A stretch of 64,000 nucleotides of DNA, from contig CM020618.1 of the NCBI GenBank assembly GCA_009829735.1, forward strand, positions 39,361,030-39,425,029, read 5' to 3'. Shown here one piece after another: positions 41,549 to 52,687 of the stretch. Each line of letters opens with the position of its first letter. Position 1 is the stretch's first letter. Under the pieces are notes generated by a model. The model searched no databases and was not told the DNA's origin. It saw only the letters and a list, made by a program, of their open reading frames with translations. The DNA comes from Pyropia yezoensis (lineage: Eukaryota > Rhodophyta > Bangiophyceae > Bangiales > Bangiaceae). The position numbers were made by a program, and so were the translations under genes.

Positions 41549-44500
41549 GGCGGGGCACCAGGGGGGGGGGGGGGGGGCGCGCAACGTAAGACAGCGGGGG
41601 GACGACGGGCACCAGCGGGGGGGAGGGGAGGGGGGGCGGGCACAATGGAACGGAAATCGACGGGAGGGGGGCGGGGGGGGGTGACGATCAAGGCCGGGGG
41701 GTTGGCTGCTTGCTGTGGACACCGGCGCGGGTGGAGGATGGGACGCGCCACCGCCCATCCAGACGCCCGCAGCCGCCCCCTTGTAGTAGACGCCAGCCGC
41801 GCAGACGATGACGGCGCCTGCAGCCCCCCCCTCACCTTCTCGCCTGCCAGCAAAAGGGGGACCCCCCCTCCTGCCTTCCCCCCCCCCCCCAGCAAGCCCA
41901 ACGCCCCGCGGAGGAGGGCGGCCGGGGCGACCGACCCCGCCCGCCCGCCCGCCCCCTAGCCCGTCCACTTGGGGAGACGGCGGCAAGGGTGGGGCGAGGG
42001 GAAACCCCGGGACACACTGGCCGTTCCTTCTTGGCGACCGTCGTCGCGGGCCGACCTCGTCATGCCTCGCGTCTGCTTTGGCAATAAAAGGGGCTGGGGT
42101 GGGGAGGGGAGGGAAGGGGAACGGGGACAGGGGCGGGAAGCCTTGTTGTCCTTTCCGAGCATGTGCCACGAAGTGCCGCGACGGGCGCTGCTGGAGCTCA
42201 GTGTCAGGCACACCCGCGTCCATTGGGGGCGGGTTTTTGGCGCAGATTGGGAAGGCGGGAGGCAAGGGGCAAGCGGCAGAGCGGGAAGCCTCGGCAGCAA
42301 GCGATACCACGACGATACAGATCTATCGAGGGCGATCGCGAGGGAGATTTTGTGGAGGATGGCTTTGGGGCGACCGGCCTACCCTGCCAAGTGGTGTGCA
42401 TAGCCAGCTAAATAGCTATGCATACAACAGTACGTAGTGGTGCAGTGATGGCCAGGGCGCGCTTCTGCAGGGATCGGGGTTGGTGGGGCTGACGCCCCGG
42501 CGCCCTCCACCTTGAAATCTCCCTCTCGATTCATTGCCACTTGTGGCAGGCTGACGAGGCGTCAGACCCTAAAAGAGCTTCAGGTACAAACATACGTACA
42601 GAAAGATAGGTCGGGCGGCGGTGTGACACTCCTCCCGTGCCCTGTACAGCACGCTGCTATTAAGCAGGGCAGCGTGTCGTTCAAGGACGCGCGCGAGCGT
42701 CATGAGACCAGCCAGAGAGAGAGGACGAGGTGACGACTGAAAGCGCGGAGATTGCAGGATCATCTGAACGGCTACCGGCCGCGGGCTCCCCCGCCGCGGC
42801 GTCGGAGGGCAGCCGCCACGGTGGCAGCCGCCTGGCGGGCATGTACCGCACTGTACGTGTAGGGGTCGGCTGCCGAGGGGTGCCTTTTTGCCGGGCCGCA
42901 CAGACGTGGACGTGCTTGCGTACGTGACGGCTGGGGGGGGGGGGGGCGGGGGGGGGGGTGGGAAGGGGGCCGCCACTCGGGAGCGCCGTCCCGCGGTGGC
43001 CACCGCGGGTGCCGCGGCCGCTGCCGCCTGCCGCTGCCACTACCGCCGCCGTTGCCGCTGCTGCCACCCCCGCCGCCGCCGTCACCGACGCCGCCTCGGC
43101 GGCGGGAGGTGCAGGTGGTGTGGGGGCGGCGGGTGCGGATACTGCACGGGGCGCCCCCCCCCTCCCCACCGCGGTTCCCCGTATGGAGGTGTAGGTACAT
43201 GCCGTCACGGCGGCCGCCGAAATATGCCGCGGGCAGTGTGCCCGACGCGCCGACGCTCGCCGCCAGGCCCGCCCACAAGCCCGGCAACGACGTGCGGCCG
43301 GCGGTGCACGGGCGGGGGCGGGACGGGGGGTGGGGAGGGGGGGCGACGGCGGCGGCGGCGGCGGCGGCTGCTGCGGTGGCGGCTGCTGCGGCGGCGGCTG
43401 CCTCCCTCCAGCGAACCCCCGTGGCGGTCGACGCGGGCGCGGCCGCCGCGGCGGTGGCGTCAACGGTGGGGTGGGCGACTGGCGGCTGGGCAGGGGGGCG
43501 GCCGCCGCGGCTGCTCCGCGGGGTCGGCGGCGGCTGCCGCGCCGGCCGTGGGGCTGGCCTCCCGGCACCTGCTGCCGGGTGCCGGTTGCAGCCGAGACGG
43601 TGTGGCGGGCGCGGGCGGGGGAGGTGTGGCCGCCCTGGCGCAGCTGGCCGCCCTCCACGACGGCGGCGGCGGTGCCAAAGGCGTGGGTGTCTCCGGCGGC
43701 GACGGCGACGGCGGCGGCGCCGGCGCCGGCGGCGGGGTGGGCATGGGGGGGGGAGGAGGAGGTTGGTCGCGGACCTTGCCGCCTTTGACGCTGCCATTGG
43801 TGGGGGGGGGGAAGGTGGTGCCGCGCGGCGCCGTAGAGGTTGCGGGGGGGGCGGCGGCCCTGGTCGGCGGCGGCTCGGCGGTGACGGTGGCGGCGGCGGC
43901 GGCGTCGGCGGGAGTGAGCGCCCTTGGGCGTCCCCGCCGGCCGCTCGGTGGCGCGCCTGGCTTCCCGCCCCCGCCAGCCTGCTGCCACCGTTGCTGCCAC
44001 CCACCCGCTGTTGCCGTCCTCCTCCTTGGACGGCCCCGCGGCAGCTTGTGCGACCGCGACCGCACGCGTGTCGCCGACGGCGACGTTGGTCTACACCAAC
44101 CCGGCGCACCCAGCGGCGAGGTCGAGCATCCCGCTGCGCCACCCGCGTGCCTGCGCATCCTCTGGACACCCCGTGTTCACATGCAGTGTCAGACGGGTGC
44201 CGCCACCGCCGTCGCCGCCGTTGTCGCCGTATCCCGTCGTCCCTGGGACGAATGTGCAGGAGTAGGATGGCCCACCTTGTCACAACACACGTGCGCGTGT
44301 GTGCTGTGATGAGGGTGGGTACCCCCAGCCCCCGCTCCTGCCGCTCCTCCCCTCCCTCTTCCCGTGATATCGCATCGGCGACCACACCCGTGTCCGGTGC
44401 TAAATTGTGCCGCCGTCAACCGCACACCCCTCTGTCGCTGGTGTGAGATTCCAAAACATGTGCTAACCCCTAAGCCAGGTCAGGCGCTTATGAGTCACGT

Positions 44501-44862
44501 CGCTCATCGCCGTCCATAAGACACACAGATAATTCACAGCTCGGGCCGCAGCCGCCGCCCATCCCGACGAGCCTTCACGCCTCCCCAACATCCACCCCCG
44601 TGACCATGTGCAGATGTCGGGGGCGACCCCCCCGGGTTCCCTCCTTTTGAGACGCGCGGCCGCTCCCGGCCTCGTAGCGACGGCGGGGGTGGGGTCCAAC
44701 AGCCTGGCCGCCGCGGCCGCTCCCACTTTGGCGCCCAGTACATATGTGGAGGCCGTGGTATGGAGCGGCGGCGGACGGCCGCAGGGTCCTGCTGGTGCCT
44801 GCAGGGGAGCGAGCGCGAGGGGAAGGGGAGAGGAAGCGAAAGCAGCAGCTTGCGTTGCTCTT
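41549..44862. other. GC-rich stretch with low-complexity frames
   Basis: 41549-42740 carries the upstream region of the VWA gene. From 42888 to 44446 four long frames overlap on both strands; all are Ala/Gly/Pro/Arg-rich and none shows a domain. The plus-strand end (about 44085-44265, LVYTNPAHPAARSSIPLRHP) is the least biased piece. G runs at about 42932-42958 and triplet runs (GCC/GGC) at about 43340-43400 drive the frames. A gene with errors in G runs may exist here but cannot be defined. Confidence 0.35.
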
Positions 44863-44870
44863 ATTCAATG

Positions 44871-45375
44871 CAGGGGTTGTCAAGCGTGCCACTTCTGGTC
44901 AAGCGTACGAGTATTGAGTAAATTTAGAGATCAACGAACGCGTACCAGCGTGTCGTCGACTGCGAGCAAGAGACTTTTTAATCTCGCCTGAAAGAGCGTA
45001 CTTTCGTCACGTATTTTTATTCCAAGATATCTAGCAAGCGTACTGTCAAAAATACCGCAACTAGCGTATCGCCAGCGTACTTGTGGCAAAATGGTCAGAA
45101 TGCCGGCTCGCAAAGACTTCCTCAGTGCCGTTAAAGTCTCAATTGATCTCAATGCAGCTGATATCCGCCCGAGAAACGATGGTAATTATGCGATGCCGGT
45201 GCCGACAACGTACCTGGCAAAAGTACGTTCGAGCATGATCCTTTAGTGTTCATTTTGCCAGCTAGAGTGCGCGTACGCGTACGGGGCACATTCGGAGAAT
45301 TTCACAGCGTACGCGTAGTACGCTAAAAAAATACGCGCGTAATACGCTTGTTTAGAGTACGCTTGACAACCCGTG
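44871..45375 (+). mobile_element. hAT-like non-autonomous element (505 bp)
   Basis: The left tip CAGGGGTTGTCAAGCGTGCC and right tip (complement) CACGGGTTGTCAAGCGTACT form imperfect terminal inverted repeats of the CAGGGG type seen in hAT elements. They are bordered by an 8-bp duplication, ATTCAATG at 44863-44870 and ATTCAATT at 45376-45383 (seven of eight). The inside is AT-richer than its surroundings and holds more than ten CGTAC-containing words in both orientations, dense near the right end, like the subterminal transposase sites of hAT elements. No transposase frame, so it would need help in trans. Confidence 0.85.
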
Positions 45376-46303
45376 ATTCAATTATCCAACTGTGAAAAAA
45401 ACGGCGCTACGCTGGACGATTTCCGACGCGGCTGTTCGCATGCCAAGTGGCTGCTGAAAGCCAACCATGTGTCAGGCGCATGAGTTGTAGAATTTGTGCT
45501 GGTAGCTTCACGGCCCGATAGTGTCCCGCACCACAGCGGAGCGACCCAAGCCCTGAGAAGTGATCTCCATGACATAGAAAAAAAGATTTTAAAGCCACCC
45601 GCCACACTTTGACAATGCGTGGCCACATTGTCATCCTTGATAGGTAAGGGAGCCATGGATGGCACCAGAAACAATGTTGCACCAAATTCATACAATCAAT
45701 CATATTCAACTATAGATTAATCAGTTGGCGCTTTCCCTTTTTTGAAGTCCTCCGCGGCAAGAAGGTCAGTTACAAGGGTGCGAGGAGCGAGCAAGTTTAC
45801 AGCGAATTATCTGGGCAACGGTGCGAGGGGCGCGCTTCGCGGCGTCGCGGCAGTGAGGGTCAGGCCAAGTTTCTGCTAAAATAGATTAATTGATTAAACA
45901 AGATTTATTAAATCAATCTATAGATTAATTTATTTGGGGTGTACAAAACTTACTTCTTTCCATCCATGATGCCAGGGCTTCGACCCGGTCCACTCGCTCG
46001 TGAACAACTTCGTCGAAGATGGGCTACATTACATGATTGAGTACTAGGGTTTTGTGGGATGGGTGATTACGGTTGACTTCATGGCAGTGATGCAGGGCGG
46101 GACTGGTCCCCCTAAGAGCATTCTCAGGGCCGTTCTGCACCCCGCAATTTACCTGTCGAATCACCAAAATGTACACATCAACTCGGCACCTCATTGGTTG
46201 TTTGACGACCTGTGCGGCACGTGGCGATCTCTCTTTTCGGACAGTGCGGCAACTTCGACCACGGATCTGACCGGACCTCAACAGAGACAGTCAGAAGCTA
46301 CCA

Positions 46304-46321
46304 TAACCCTAACCCTAACCC
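46304..46321 (+). repeat. Interstitial telomere-like repeat, three units
   Basis: Three perfect TAACCC units (TTAGGG on the other strand) in otherwise unrelated sequence. Too short to call a telomere remnant with certainty. Confidence 0.6.
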
Positions 46322-46544
46322 GTTGTGTACATTACTATACGGAAGTATGTGCTGAAAAGATCCCGTGGAAGCGCCTGTCTTCATGAACAATCTTCATGAG
46401 CTCGACTGTCCTGGCTTCATGAACTCCGATGGCACAATGTATTTCGTTTTCACAAAAAACCTGCGCACGACCCACCCCGCGCTCGCGCAGCCCCCTCGCC
46501 GCCCCCCCCGCCGTCGTCGTCACCCCCCACATCGTGTCGTCCCC

Positions 46545-46690
46545 CCTCCCCCCCCGTCGTCGTCGCCTCCCCCCCCTTCGTCGTCGCCTGCCCCCCCGTC
46601 GTCGTCGCCTGCTCCCCCGTCGTCGTCGCCCACCCCCCGGTCATCATCGCGCCCCCCCCCGTCGCTGTCCCCCTTCTCATCGTCGTCCCC
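46545..46690 (+). repeat. C-rich/CGT minisatellite
   Basis: About seven degenerate units of 18-21 bp of the form CCCCCCGTCGTCGTCGCCT, decaying to TCATCATCG and CTCATCGTCG at the right. It reads as a Pro/Ser run in one frame. Confidence 0.85.
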
Positions 46691-48888
46691 CCCACCCGTC
46701 GTCATCAACAGGACGGCGGGGACGGTGCCCTGGAAAAGGGAGACCGTCCACAAAGGGGGAGGTGGCGGCCAGAACGGCAGAAAGACAGTACCCGGCGAGA
46801 GAGGCCTCCTCGACGTGAAGAGGGGGCGCCTGGACAGAGTGGGTGGCGGACAGAACGGCAGAGTTGCTGCTCAGGATGGAGTGATGACCGGGGGGGCCAA
46901 AGAGGCGCCGGAACTCCTGATCACCCCCCTCTGCTCTGCCATCCTTTTCCCCACGCCATCCACCCACCTCGATCTCTCTCGCCCAGGGTGCCGATGACTA
47001 TGGCAGTGGCGGACAGTCATCCACCGCCCCCACCCCTCTGCTCCCCCTGCCTCTGCACCACTACCGACCGCGGCAGATCCCGCAAAGTGCGGCCGCGGCC
47101 AGGGCGGTAGCGACGGGCGACCGAGTGGAAGTCGGTGGAGTCGAGGGCTCCGGCGCCGAGGGCACCACCCCCTTCCCCCCCTCCCGCACCTATTTTTTCT
47201 ATCTCTCTCAGGGGGGTCGGGGGAAGGTTCCCTGGGGGTGGGGTCGGGGCACCGAGGGAACCACTCGGTGAGAGCCGTTGGCAGGTCACGGATTAGAGAA
47301 CGTCTGTCGCTCAGGCAACTAAGAGGACTTGGCGGTTGCCGCGCGCGTGGGAGCGTCTGGTCGAGGAAAAGACGAGACCTGGATCGGGATTTGCAAGATA
47401 AAAAACTCAAACCAGGACGTTGGTCCCCTGCAGAATATCACGTGCAGGTCACTCTCCCAAGAGACAAACCATGCTGTATGGGGCCAATGAGCAGGTCTCT
47501 GTGAACCTGGTTGAGGCTGGCAGGCTAAGTCGTCAGGCAAGAGCAATTGCAGACACAACCCGGGTGACGACGAAGCAGTCAGCCCAGCACGGTGGCAGTG
47601 CGCGCACTTGGACGCCTCTTTTCCCCTCCCCTCTGCCACAGTGCGAGAAAGGGACTCCAGCCTGCTCGTGCGTGATTAGCCAGCCGTCTTACGAGTGTCC
47701 TTCGCCTCAGTAAAGTGGGGGTGAATGCGGAAGGATGCCCGTACTCTTTGACGGCCGACCGGGCCACTCCCCTCCCCGCACTAGTCAAGTGCATCTGTAA
47801 AATCCAACTGGCCCAGGATCTGGCTGCCGCGTGCAGAATTCACTTTACGCTCCAGAGAGTGCTCAAAAGTTTCAGATAAACCTGAGCGAGTGAGTGCCTC
47901 ACGCAAGCAACGAGGGCCCCCACGAAGAACTATCCGTCCTCTGAGCGGATAGAGTGACCGACGTCTGGTGAGCTTTCTGGTGACGCTTGCACCGGTCGCA
48001 GTCTGAGGAACTATTGCGGGCTGCCTGTCCGCTCAAAATTGTGAGAAGGGCGATAGCTTCTAGGTATGGTCAGTGCCACGTCGATTACCCAGTCGCGAGT
48101 GCTCTCTGCTGGACAGGACAGGCTGGTCCGACGGGTCACATAAGGAGAATCAGACCGCTCACGACTTCCAGTACTCTTTGCAAAAACAGAGCTTGTTTGA
48201 AAGACATTGTCGTCGCCTTTCGCGGCCAAGCATGGGCGTTCCTGATTGCGGACTGCTCCCGCCTCCTGCTGAAGCCGTCTCAGGGGATGAACGTCTGGCG
48301 GCGCTGGGCGCAGAAGAACCAGCCAGGGTCGTCCCCCGCGGTTGTGGCGGAGCTCCCCGTTGTCGTCTGCAAGCAAGGCGCCGCTGTCAACGGAGCAGAC
48401 TTCAGTGGTACACCTCGGGAGTTGTGCGACGCCTGTCGCTGCCGGCGCAAGCGCGTAGCAGGAAGACAAGCGACAGGTCCCTCCTTCCACGAACTCTCTA
48501 TTAAACCCCCCCCCGTCAGTGCGCCGCTTCTTTCTGCGGGTTCTCAGCTGATGCATATCTCCAGCTAGACGCCCGCTGTAGCCCGTACGTTGGTCGCATA
48601 GGCCACCTCAATGCATGCGCTGGCCGGCCAGGGAGCACCTTGCCTTCGGGCGAGTGACGTCATGGACTGCGGCCCGATGGCGCTGCTCAGCTGAGCCAGC
48701 TCCTACTGCGCGGCATCCCCTGGATTTGGAGAAAGGCCTCCCCAACGACCATGTGCGGACGGGAGCAGCAGCGGCACAGCCACAGCTCCATGAGAGACCC
48801 AATGCATCGAGGAGGTGGCCATCAGGAGGTGCAGCCTCCAACCTGGGGATGCGGCCGACGGCACTCCCGAGCAGCCGAGCAGTTCTTT

Positions 48889-49355
48889 TGGCAAAAACCA
48901 CTCGCACACGCGACACCCAAGTTGGGGCGGTGTACAAGGGCTGCCTCCCGTGTCGGGGGAACCGGAAGAAGTGCAAGTCGCACACACTCTGTCCCTGTTG
49001 TGGGGCAAACCCCCCACTGACAAACAAGAGGATGGTGTGTGGTCCAACAGTTTCTTGGTCGGGACGGGGACGCAGGGCCAAGCCCCGCTGTCCCTCCCCT
49101 TATCCCCCCAGGGTCCCCTCAGAATCTCGCCACTCAGAATCTCCCACCCCAGCACCTGCCCACCGGGCCACACGAAAATTCAAGACGATAAATGCAGAAA
49201 ACCCTCAAATCCAAGTTGGATTTAGTACTAAGCCAACTATCCCAAACTTAGGGAATATGGACCCAAATGCAGGGGGAGGAACGGATCAGGCTAGTGGCCT
49301 GCCGCCCCTTGCATGGCACGTGTTGCCCCCGTACCTGGGGGTAAATACTGCCACA
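48889..49355 (-). repeat. 3' LTR of the second Ty3/gypsy element
   Basis: 467 bp. On the element strand it runs TGTGGCAGTATT...TTTTTGCCA (TG...CA ends). It is the same length as the partner LTR at 57851-58317. It contains the directly repeated phrase CTCAGAATCTC (about 49119 and 49133 on the plus strand). Confidence 0.9.
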
Positions 49356-49368
49356 CTCCCCTCTCCTC
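49356..49368 (-). other. Polypurine tract of the second Ty3/gypsy element
   Basis: On the element strand GAGGAGAGGGGAG abuts the TGTGGCAG start of the 3' LTR, as expected for the plus-strand primer. This fixes both the LTR edge and the orientation. Confidence 0.85.
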
Positions 49369-49693
49369 AGTTCCGACCGACCCGGTCGGCCCTGTGAGGG
49401 GGTGCGTAAACGCACGTCTCGGCGTTGGGGGCGCGACTTGCTGTCCCCCATTGAGTAGGTAACGCGGATGTGGAGGCGGTCACGTTGAACGCCCCTCTCA
49501 TCAAGCTTGCCCACTCGGCAGCTTGCTCTCCCCGGTTCACACTTCACCTTCACCACCACCTCCCCTTCACCTTCCACGGGGCCGCCCCACGCTGGGGGGG
49601 CCACCCGTCTACCCACGATCCGAGTCCCCCTCAACTCGAGGCGGGTCTCGTGCCGCCGTAGCCAGGGCGTCTCTCCCCAACTTGGGGAGAGCC

Positions 49694-50959
49694 ATGGCGA
49701 CCCCGGGAGTGGAGACGGACTCTCTCGACGAACGTATGGAGGACACCTCCTACGGTGCAGCGCCCGCCGGGACCTCCGGCGGGGGCTCCGCAATCGCTCC
49801 GGGGGATGGGACTCCCGCGTCACCCGGCTTTGGACTGACGGCGGGATCTCCCCCGGAGGCGGGACAAGTTGTCCCGCGTGAGGCCTTGGGGCGGTGGTTT
49901 TACCCCGCTTGGCCTCTATATGAGGAGGGGTTGACTGTTCTTCGCTGTGGCCGACTTGGCGCAGCGATGGGTCGGGTATGGGACTGCCTACGGGAGAAGT
50001 ATCCCCGTAGGGTCGGGTTCCCTGCCGGCTTCAGGACGGACCAGTTTGCCTTCCTGGACGACGAGGAGGTCGAAGACATACAGCGGGCCAAGGCCATGGT
50101 GGACTGCGGGGGAACTATCCCGGGTCCCGGCGACTTGCCGACCTTTACTTGGGACGCGGTGGCAACTCGCCCCCCGTACCTTCACGAGGCCGATCCGCAC
50201 ACTCATCACTTTGATGTGCGGATGGAGAAGGACTTCCGGCGAGGTCCCTACTTGGTGACCTCGGCTCAACTTGAGTTCCCTCAGCAGTCTGCTGCCAGTA
50301 AGGAGCAGTACTATCCGAAGAAGCCCGAGTGGTGGCCTCAATTTGAGGTCCCCTACGGGTTCCCGGCGTTGCTACCACGGTTGCTTGACCACTTCGGCTC
50401 CGTCATGTTGACGGCTGGCCCTGATCACCTGGTGCGGGCCATGTTGGCCACCCAGTGGCTCCTCGAGGTCATGTCGACCTGGGTGTCTTGTGTTCAGCGG
50501 CGGGGGATGCTCTGGCATCTCCCCCTCCGGCTTATCCAAGGTTTGGAACAGCTCACCCCTCAGCTAGTTGCTGAGGGGTGCTCATCAGGACAACTCACTC
50601 TACTGGAGGAGATGCTCCGCCTCCACAAGTTTATCGAGTGGGAGAGCATTGAGCACAAGTTGCACCGCCCCACTCGTGGGCCCAAGGACGATGGCGCACT
50701 TCGCCAGTTCGTATGGGTCGCTCGTGAACTTCACGACGGCCGTGTGGTCCTACGAGAGGGGTTGGGCATCGGGGACTACCCGTATGCCCCGGGGGTGGAT
50801 CGCCACACTGCGCCACTCCCGGACAAGGCCATAGTTATGGCCGTGCCCTCACATGATGACCATATGACTCAACCCACTGCGGGGGCCCCAAGTCGGGGTC
50901 GCAGTTACACCCGGGTCCCGGCACCTCGGCGTGCCCCTCCGCTTCCTCCTGTCCCCTAA
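49694..50959 (+). CDS. Unrecognised protein, antisense to pol in the second Ty3/gypsy element
   Basis: About 421 codons from the ATG in GAGAGCCATGGCGACC. The N-terminal 90 residues are acidic and Gly/Ser/Pro-rich (SLDERMEDTSYG...). From about residue 100 the sequence is normal and globular: aromatic-rich loops (GRWFYPAWPLYEEGLTVLRC, KKPEWWPQFEVPYGFPALLP), then amphipathic helices (LLDHFGSVMLTAG, AMLATQWLLEVMSTWVSCVQ, LTLLEEMLRLHKFIEWESI). It ends in a Pro/Arg tail. I do not recognise a family. It lies within the LTR-bounded element, transcribed opposite to gag-pol, and shares its codon and word habits, so it belongs to the element rather than to the host. A second, basic frame follows closely. 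Confidence 0.65.
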   Translation: MATPGVETDSLDERMEDTSYGAAPAGTSGGGSAIAPGDGTPASPGFGLTAGSPPEAGQVVPREALGRWFYPAWPLYEEGLTVLRCGRLGAAMGRVWDCLREKYPRRVGFPAGFRTDQFAFLDDEEVEDIQRAKAMVDCGGTIPGPGDLPTFTWDAVATRPPYLHEADPHTHHFDVRMEKDFRRGPYLVTSAQLEFPQQSAASKEQYYPKKPEWWPQFEVPYGFPALLPRLLDHFGSVMLTAGPDHLVRAMLATQWLLEVMSTWVSCVQRRGMLWHLPLRLIQGLEQLTPQLVAEGCSSGQLTLLEEMLRLHKFIEWESIEHKLHRPTRGPKDDGALRQFVWVARELHDGRVVLREGLGIGDYPYAPGVDRHTAPLPDKAIVMAVPSHDDHMTQPTAGAPSRGRSYTRVPAPRRAPPLPPVP

Positions 50960-50986
50960 CAGCCGCACGGGGACATCCCGATTAGC

Positions 50987-51664
50987 GTGGCCGTTGAGTC
51001 GTCCACCCCGGTGTCCCCCAACTTGGGGGCCACCCTCCTGACGGTATACCCCAAGTTGGTGTTACCGCCCACGCCTCTAACCTCAGAGATGATGATCACC
51101 ACGTTGGTGCGCACGATTTCCTGGTTGGCCGCGTCGACCGCAACCCTTCAAAGTTCCGAGACTCCTCAACTTGAGGAGCGCGTTCGTACTGCAGTGGCGA
51201 CCGCGAGTTGCGAGTCGGTGGCGGAGTTTATGACGGCCGAGTTGGCTCGCATTGGGGCTATTATGCCCCAGCCAGCCCCACTTGGGCGTGGCAAACGTCG
51301 CGCGAGCCGGGCATACTCGCCTCCTCGCCGTCGTCGCCGACACTCGCGGCGCTCTCCCTCCGTGTCGGAAGACGAGTTGCCTTACTCCGTCTCGGAGTCC
51401 TCGACTCCGTCAGAGTTCTCGGAGTCCTCGACTCCGTCAGAGTCGGAGTTGGTCCGGCGTCTGCGTCGCCAACCTGCGCGCAAGACTAAACAGAAGGGCA
51501 GCCGCGGTCGTCGCCACTTGCGCGACCGTGAGGGGCGCGGCGGTTCCGACTTGGAGCCGCCGGCCCCGCCGACTGGTGGGGAGCGTTATCGCCTTGGGTC
51601 TCGCCGCTCACCTCCACGTGAGGGCGAGGGCCGTGGGGTTGGAGAGTCTAGCATGCATGCCTAG
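50987..51664 (+). CDS. Unrecognised Arg/Ser-rich protein, second antisense frame
   Basis: About 225 codons, close behind the frame ending at 50959. The first 95 residues are predicted helical (SEMMITTLVRTISWLAASTA, EFMTAELARIGAIM). The rest is strongly basic and Ser-rich (SPPRRRRRHSRRSPSVSEDE), with a duplicated SESSTPSE unit and a Lys/Arg-rich tail. Such tails bind nucleic acid or act as nuclear signals. No family recognised. It ends about 110 bp before the end of the oppositely oriented integrase frame, so the two transcription units would converge there. Confidence 0.55.
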   Translation: MAVESSTPVSPNLGATLLTVYPKLVLPPTPLTSEMMITTLVRTISWLAASTATLQSSETPQLEERVRTAVATASCESVAEFMTAELARIGAIMPQPAPLGRGKRRASRAYSPPRRRRRHSRRSPSVSEDELPYSVSESSTPSEFSESSTPSESELVRRLRRQPARKTKQKGSRGRRHLRDREGRGGSDLEPPAPPTGGERYRLGSRRSPPREGEGRGVGESSMHA

Positions 51665-51775
51665 TTGGCAGCTGCCTTTGTTGTGAGAGTGTGAGGGTTA
51701 GGGCTGTAGTTAAAAGCCACTCTGCGTACCACTTCGACTTGAAGCACTCTCTTGGCACTGTTACTCGGCCTTCCC

Positions 51776-52648
51776 TCACGTTGAGGGAGGGCTGTTAGGG
51801 TCTATCTCATTCCGGGCACAGTACGCCCGGACATTCTCAGCGGGAAGGTCCTCCACATACTCCCACGTATCATCCTTGGCTTTGTAGCCAAACCAACGCA
51901 CCCTCAACATGAGGCGGTCAGTGTCCTCATCCCAGCCGTGGTCGATGAACTTATCGAACACGTACTCCTGCGGGCCCTGTTTGGCCGCAGGCAGTGAGGG
52001 GAGGCGCCACGCTTCCAACGCACGCGCCCAAGCTGGGTCGCCTGCAGGCGGTGGTGCAACTTTGACCACGTCCTGTCCGTTCACTGTGCGGACCCCATCG
52101 TCACTTTCGATGGTGAAGCGCCGCCCATCAGTACGAAGGACCTGGTACGGCCCCTTCGTCTGGAATACCAACTTACCCCCAGTTGGGGTGTGTGAGTGTA
52201 CCAGCACCCAGTCACCCTGCTCGGGGACATGCTTAGCATTGCGCACTTTTTTGTCAAAGGTACGCTTGTAGCGCTTTTGTGCTTTGTCCATCTCAGCCCT
52301 GACTTTAGGGATGAGGTTTTCAAGCCTAGCAGCGAACTCCGCATTTCTCTCAGTAGGAGTAGGCGTCCTGCCACCATCCTCCCTAGTTGGGAGCGGCCGC
52401 CGCACGGCAATAGACCGCACGCGACGGGGGGTCATAAAAGCGAGGGGTACTTCCCCGGTAGATGAGTGAACCGGCGAATTGTAGGCAGTGGTAAGAATAG
52501 AAATGTATTGGTCCCACGTTTTCACATGCTCACTCACATAGTGGCGCAGCTGCCGAACAATAGTTTTGTTGAAGCGCTCCACCTGCCCATTAGTTTGTGG
52601 GTGGTAGGGGGTGGCATAGTTTGCCTTAACCCCCAACATATCCAGCAC
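51776..52648 (-). CDS. pol: Integrase C-terminal part with chromodomain-like tail, second Ty3/gypsy element
   Basis: About 290 codons. The start carries integrase core sequence (ATPYHPQTNGQVERFNKTIV), followed by the usual C-terminal integrase region with a GDWVLVHSHTP strand. The end resembles a chromodomain (LMLRVRWFGYKAKDDTWEYV, about residues 240-265). Part of the broken pol region of the element. Confidence 0.8.
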   Translation of the reverse strand: MLDMLGVKANYATPYHPQTNGQVERFNKTIVRQLRHYVSEHVKTWDQYISILTTAYNSPVHSSTGEVPLAFMTPRRVRSIAVRRPLPTREDGGRTPTPTERNAEFAARLENLIPKVRAEMDKAQKRYKRTFDKKVRNAKHVPEQGDWVLVHSHTPTGGKLVFQTKGPYQVLRTDGRRFTIESDDGVRTVNGQDVVKVAPPPAGDPAWARALEAWRLPSLPAAKQGPQEYVFDKFIDHGWDEDTDRLMLRVRWFGYKAKDDTWEYVEDLPAENVRAYCARNEIDPNSPPST

Positions 52649-52687
52649 TCCCTGAAACAGTACAGACGCAAATTGCGGTCCATTGTC

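Larger units (their letters stand above)
45384..48888. other. Unassigned stretch with small repeats
   Basis: 45384-46030 is AT-richer with the word TAGATTAAT at about 45713, 45887 and 45926. The frames at 45378-45709 (-), 46365-46997 (+) and 47987-48568 (+) encode nothing I recognise. The telomere-like triplet and the minisatellite inside are listed separately. No supported gene. Confidence 0.4.

Noticed and set aside
42681-44446. Four 440-540-codon overlapping frames
   Set aside because: All are Ala/Pro/Gly/Arg-rich on both strands from GCC/GGC runs; no domain distinguishes one as real.
46365-46997. 210-codon Pro/Ser-rich frame
   Set aside because: Largely the translation of the CGT/C-rich minisatellite.
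47987-48568. 193-codon plus-strand frame and its 181-codon antisense partner
   Set aside because: Neither has a recognised domain or regular codon pattern; no basis to choose one.
48890-49225. Cys-rich frame (CLPCRGNRKKC...CPCCG) seen at 48.9 kb and 57.9 kb as a zinc-finger gene
   Set aside because: It lies inside the two LTRs of the second Ty3/gypsy element and repeats for that reason; antisense to the element and without its own start.
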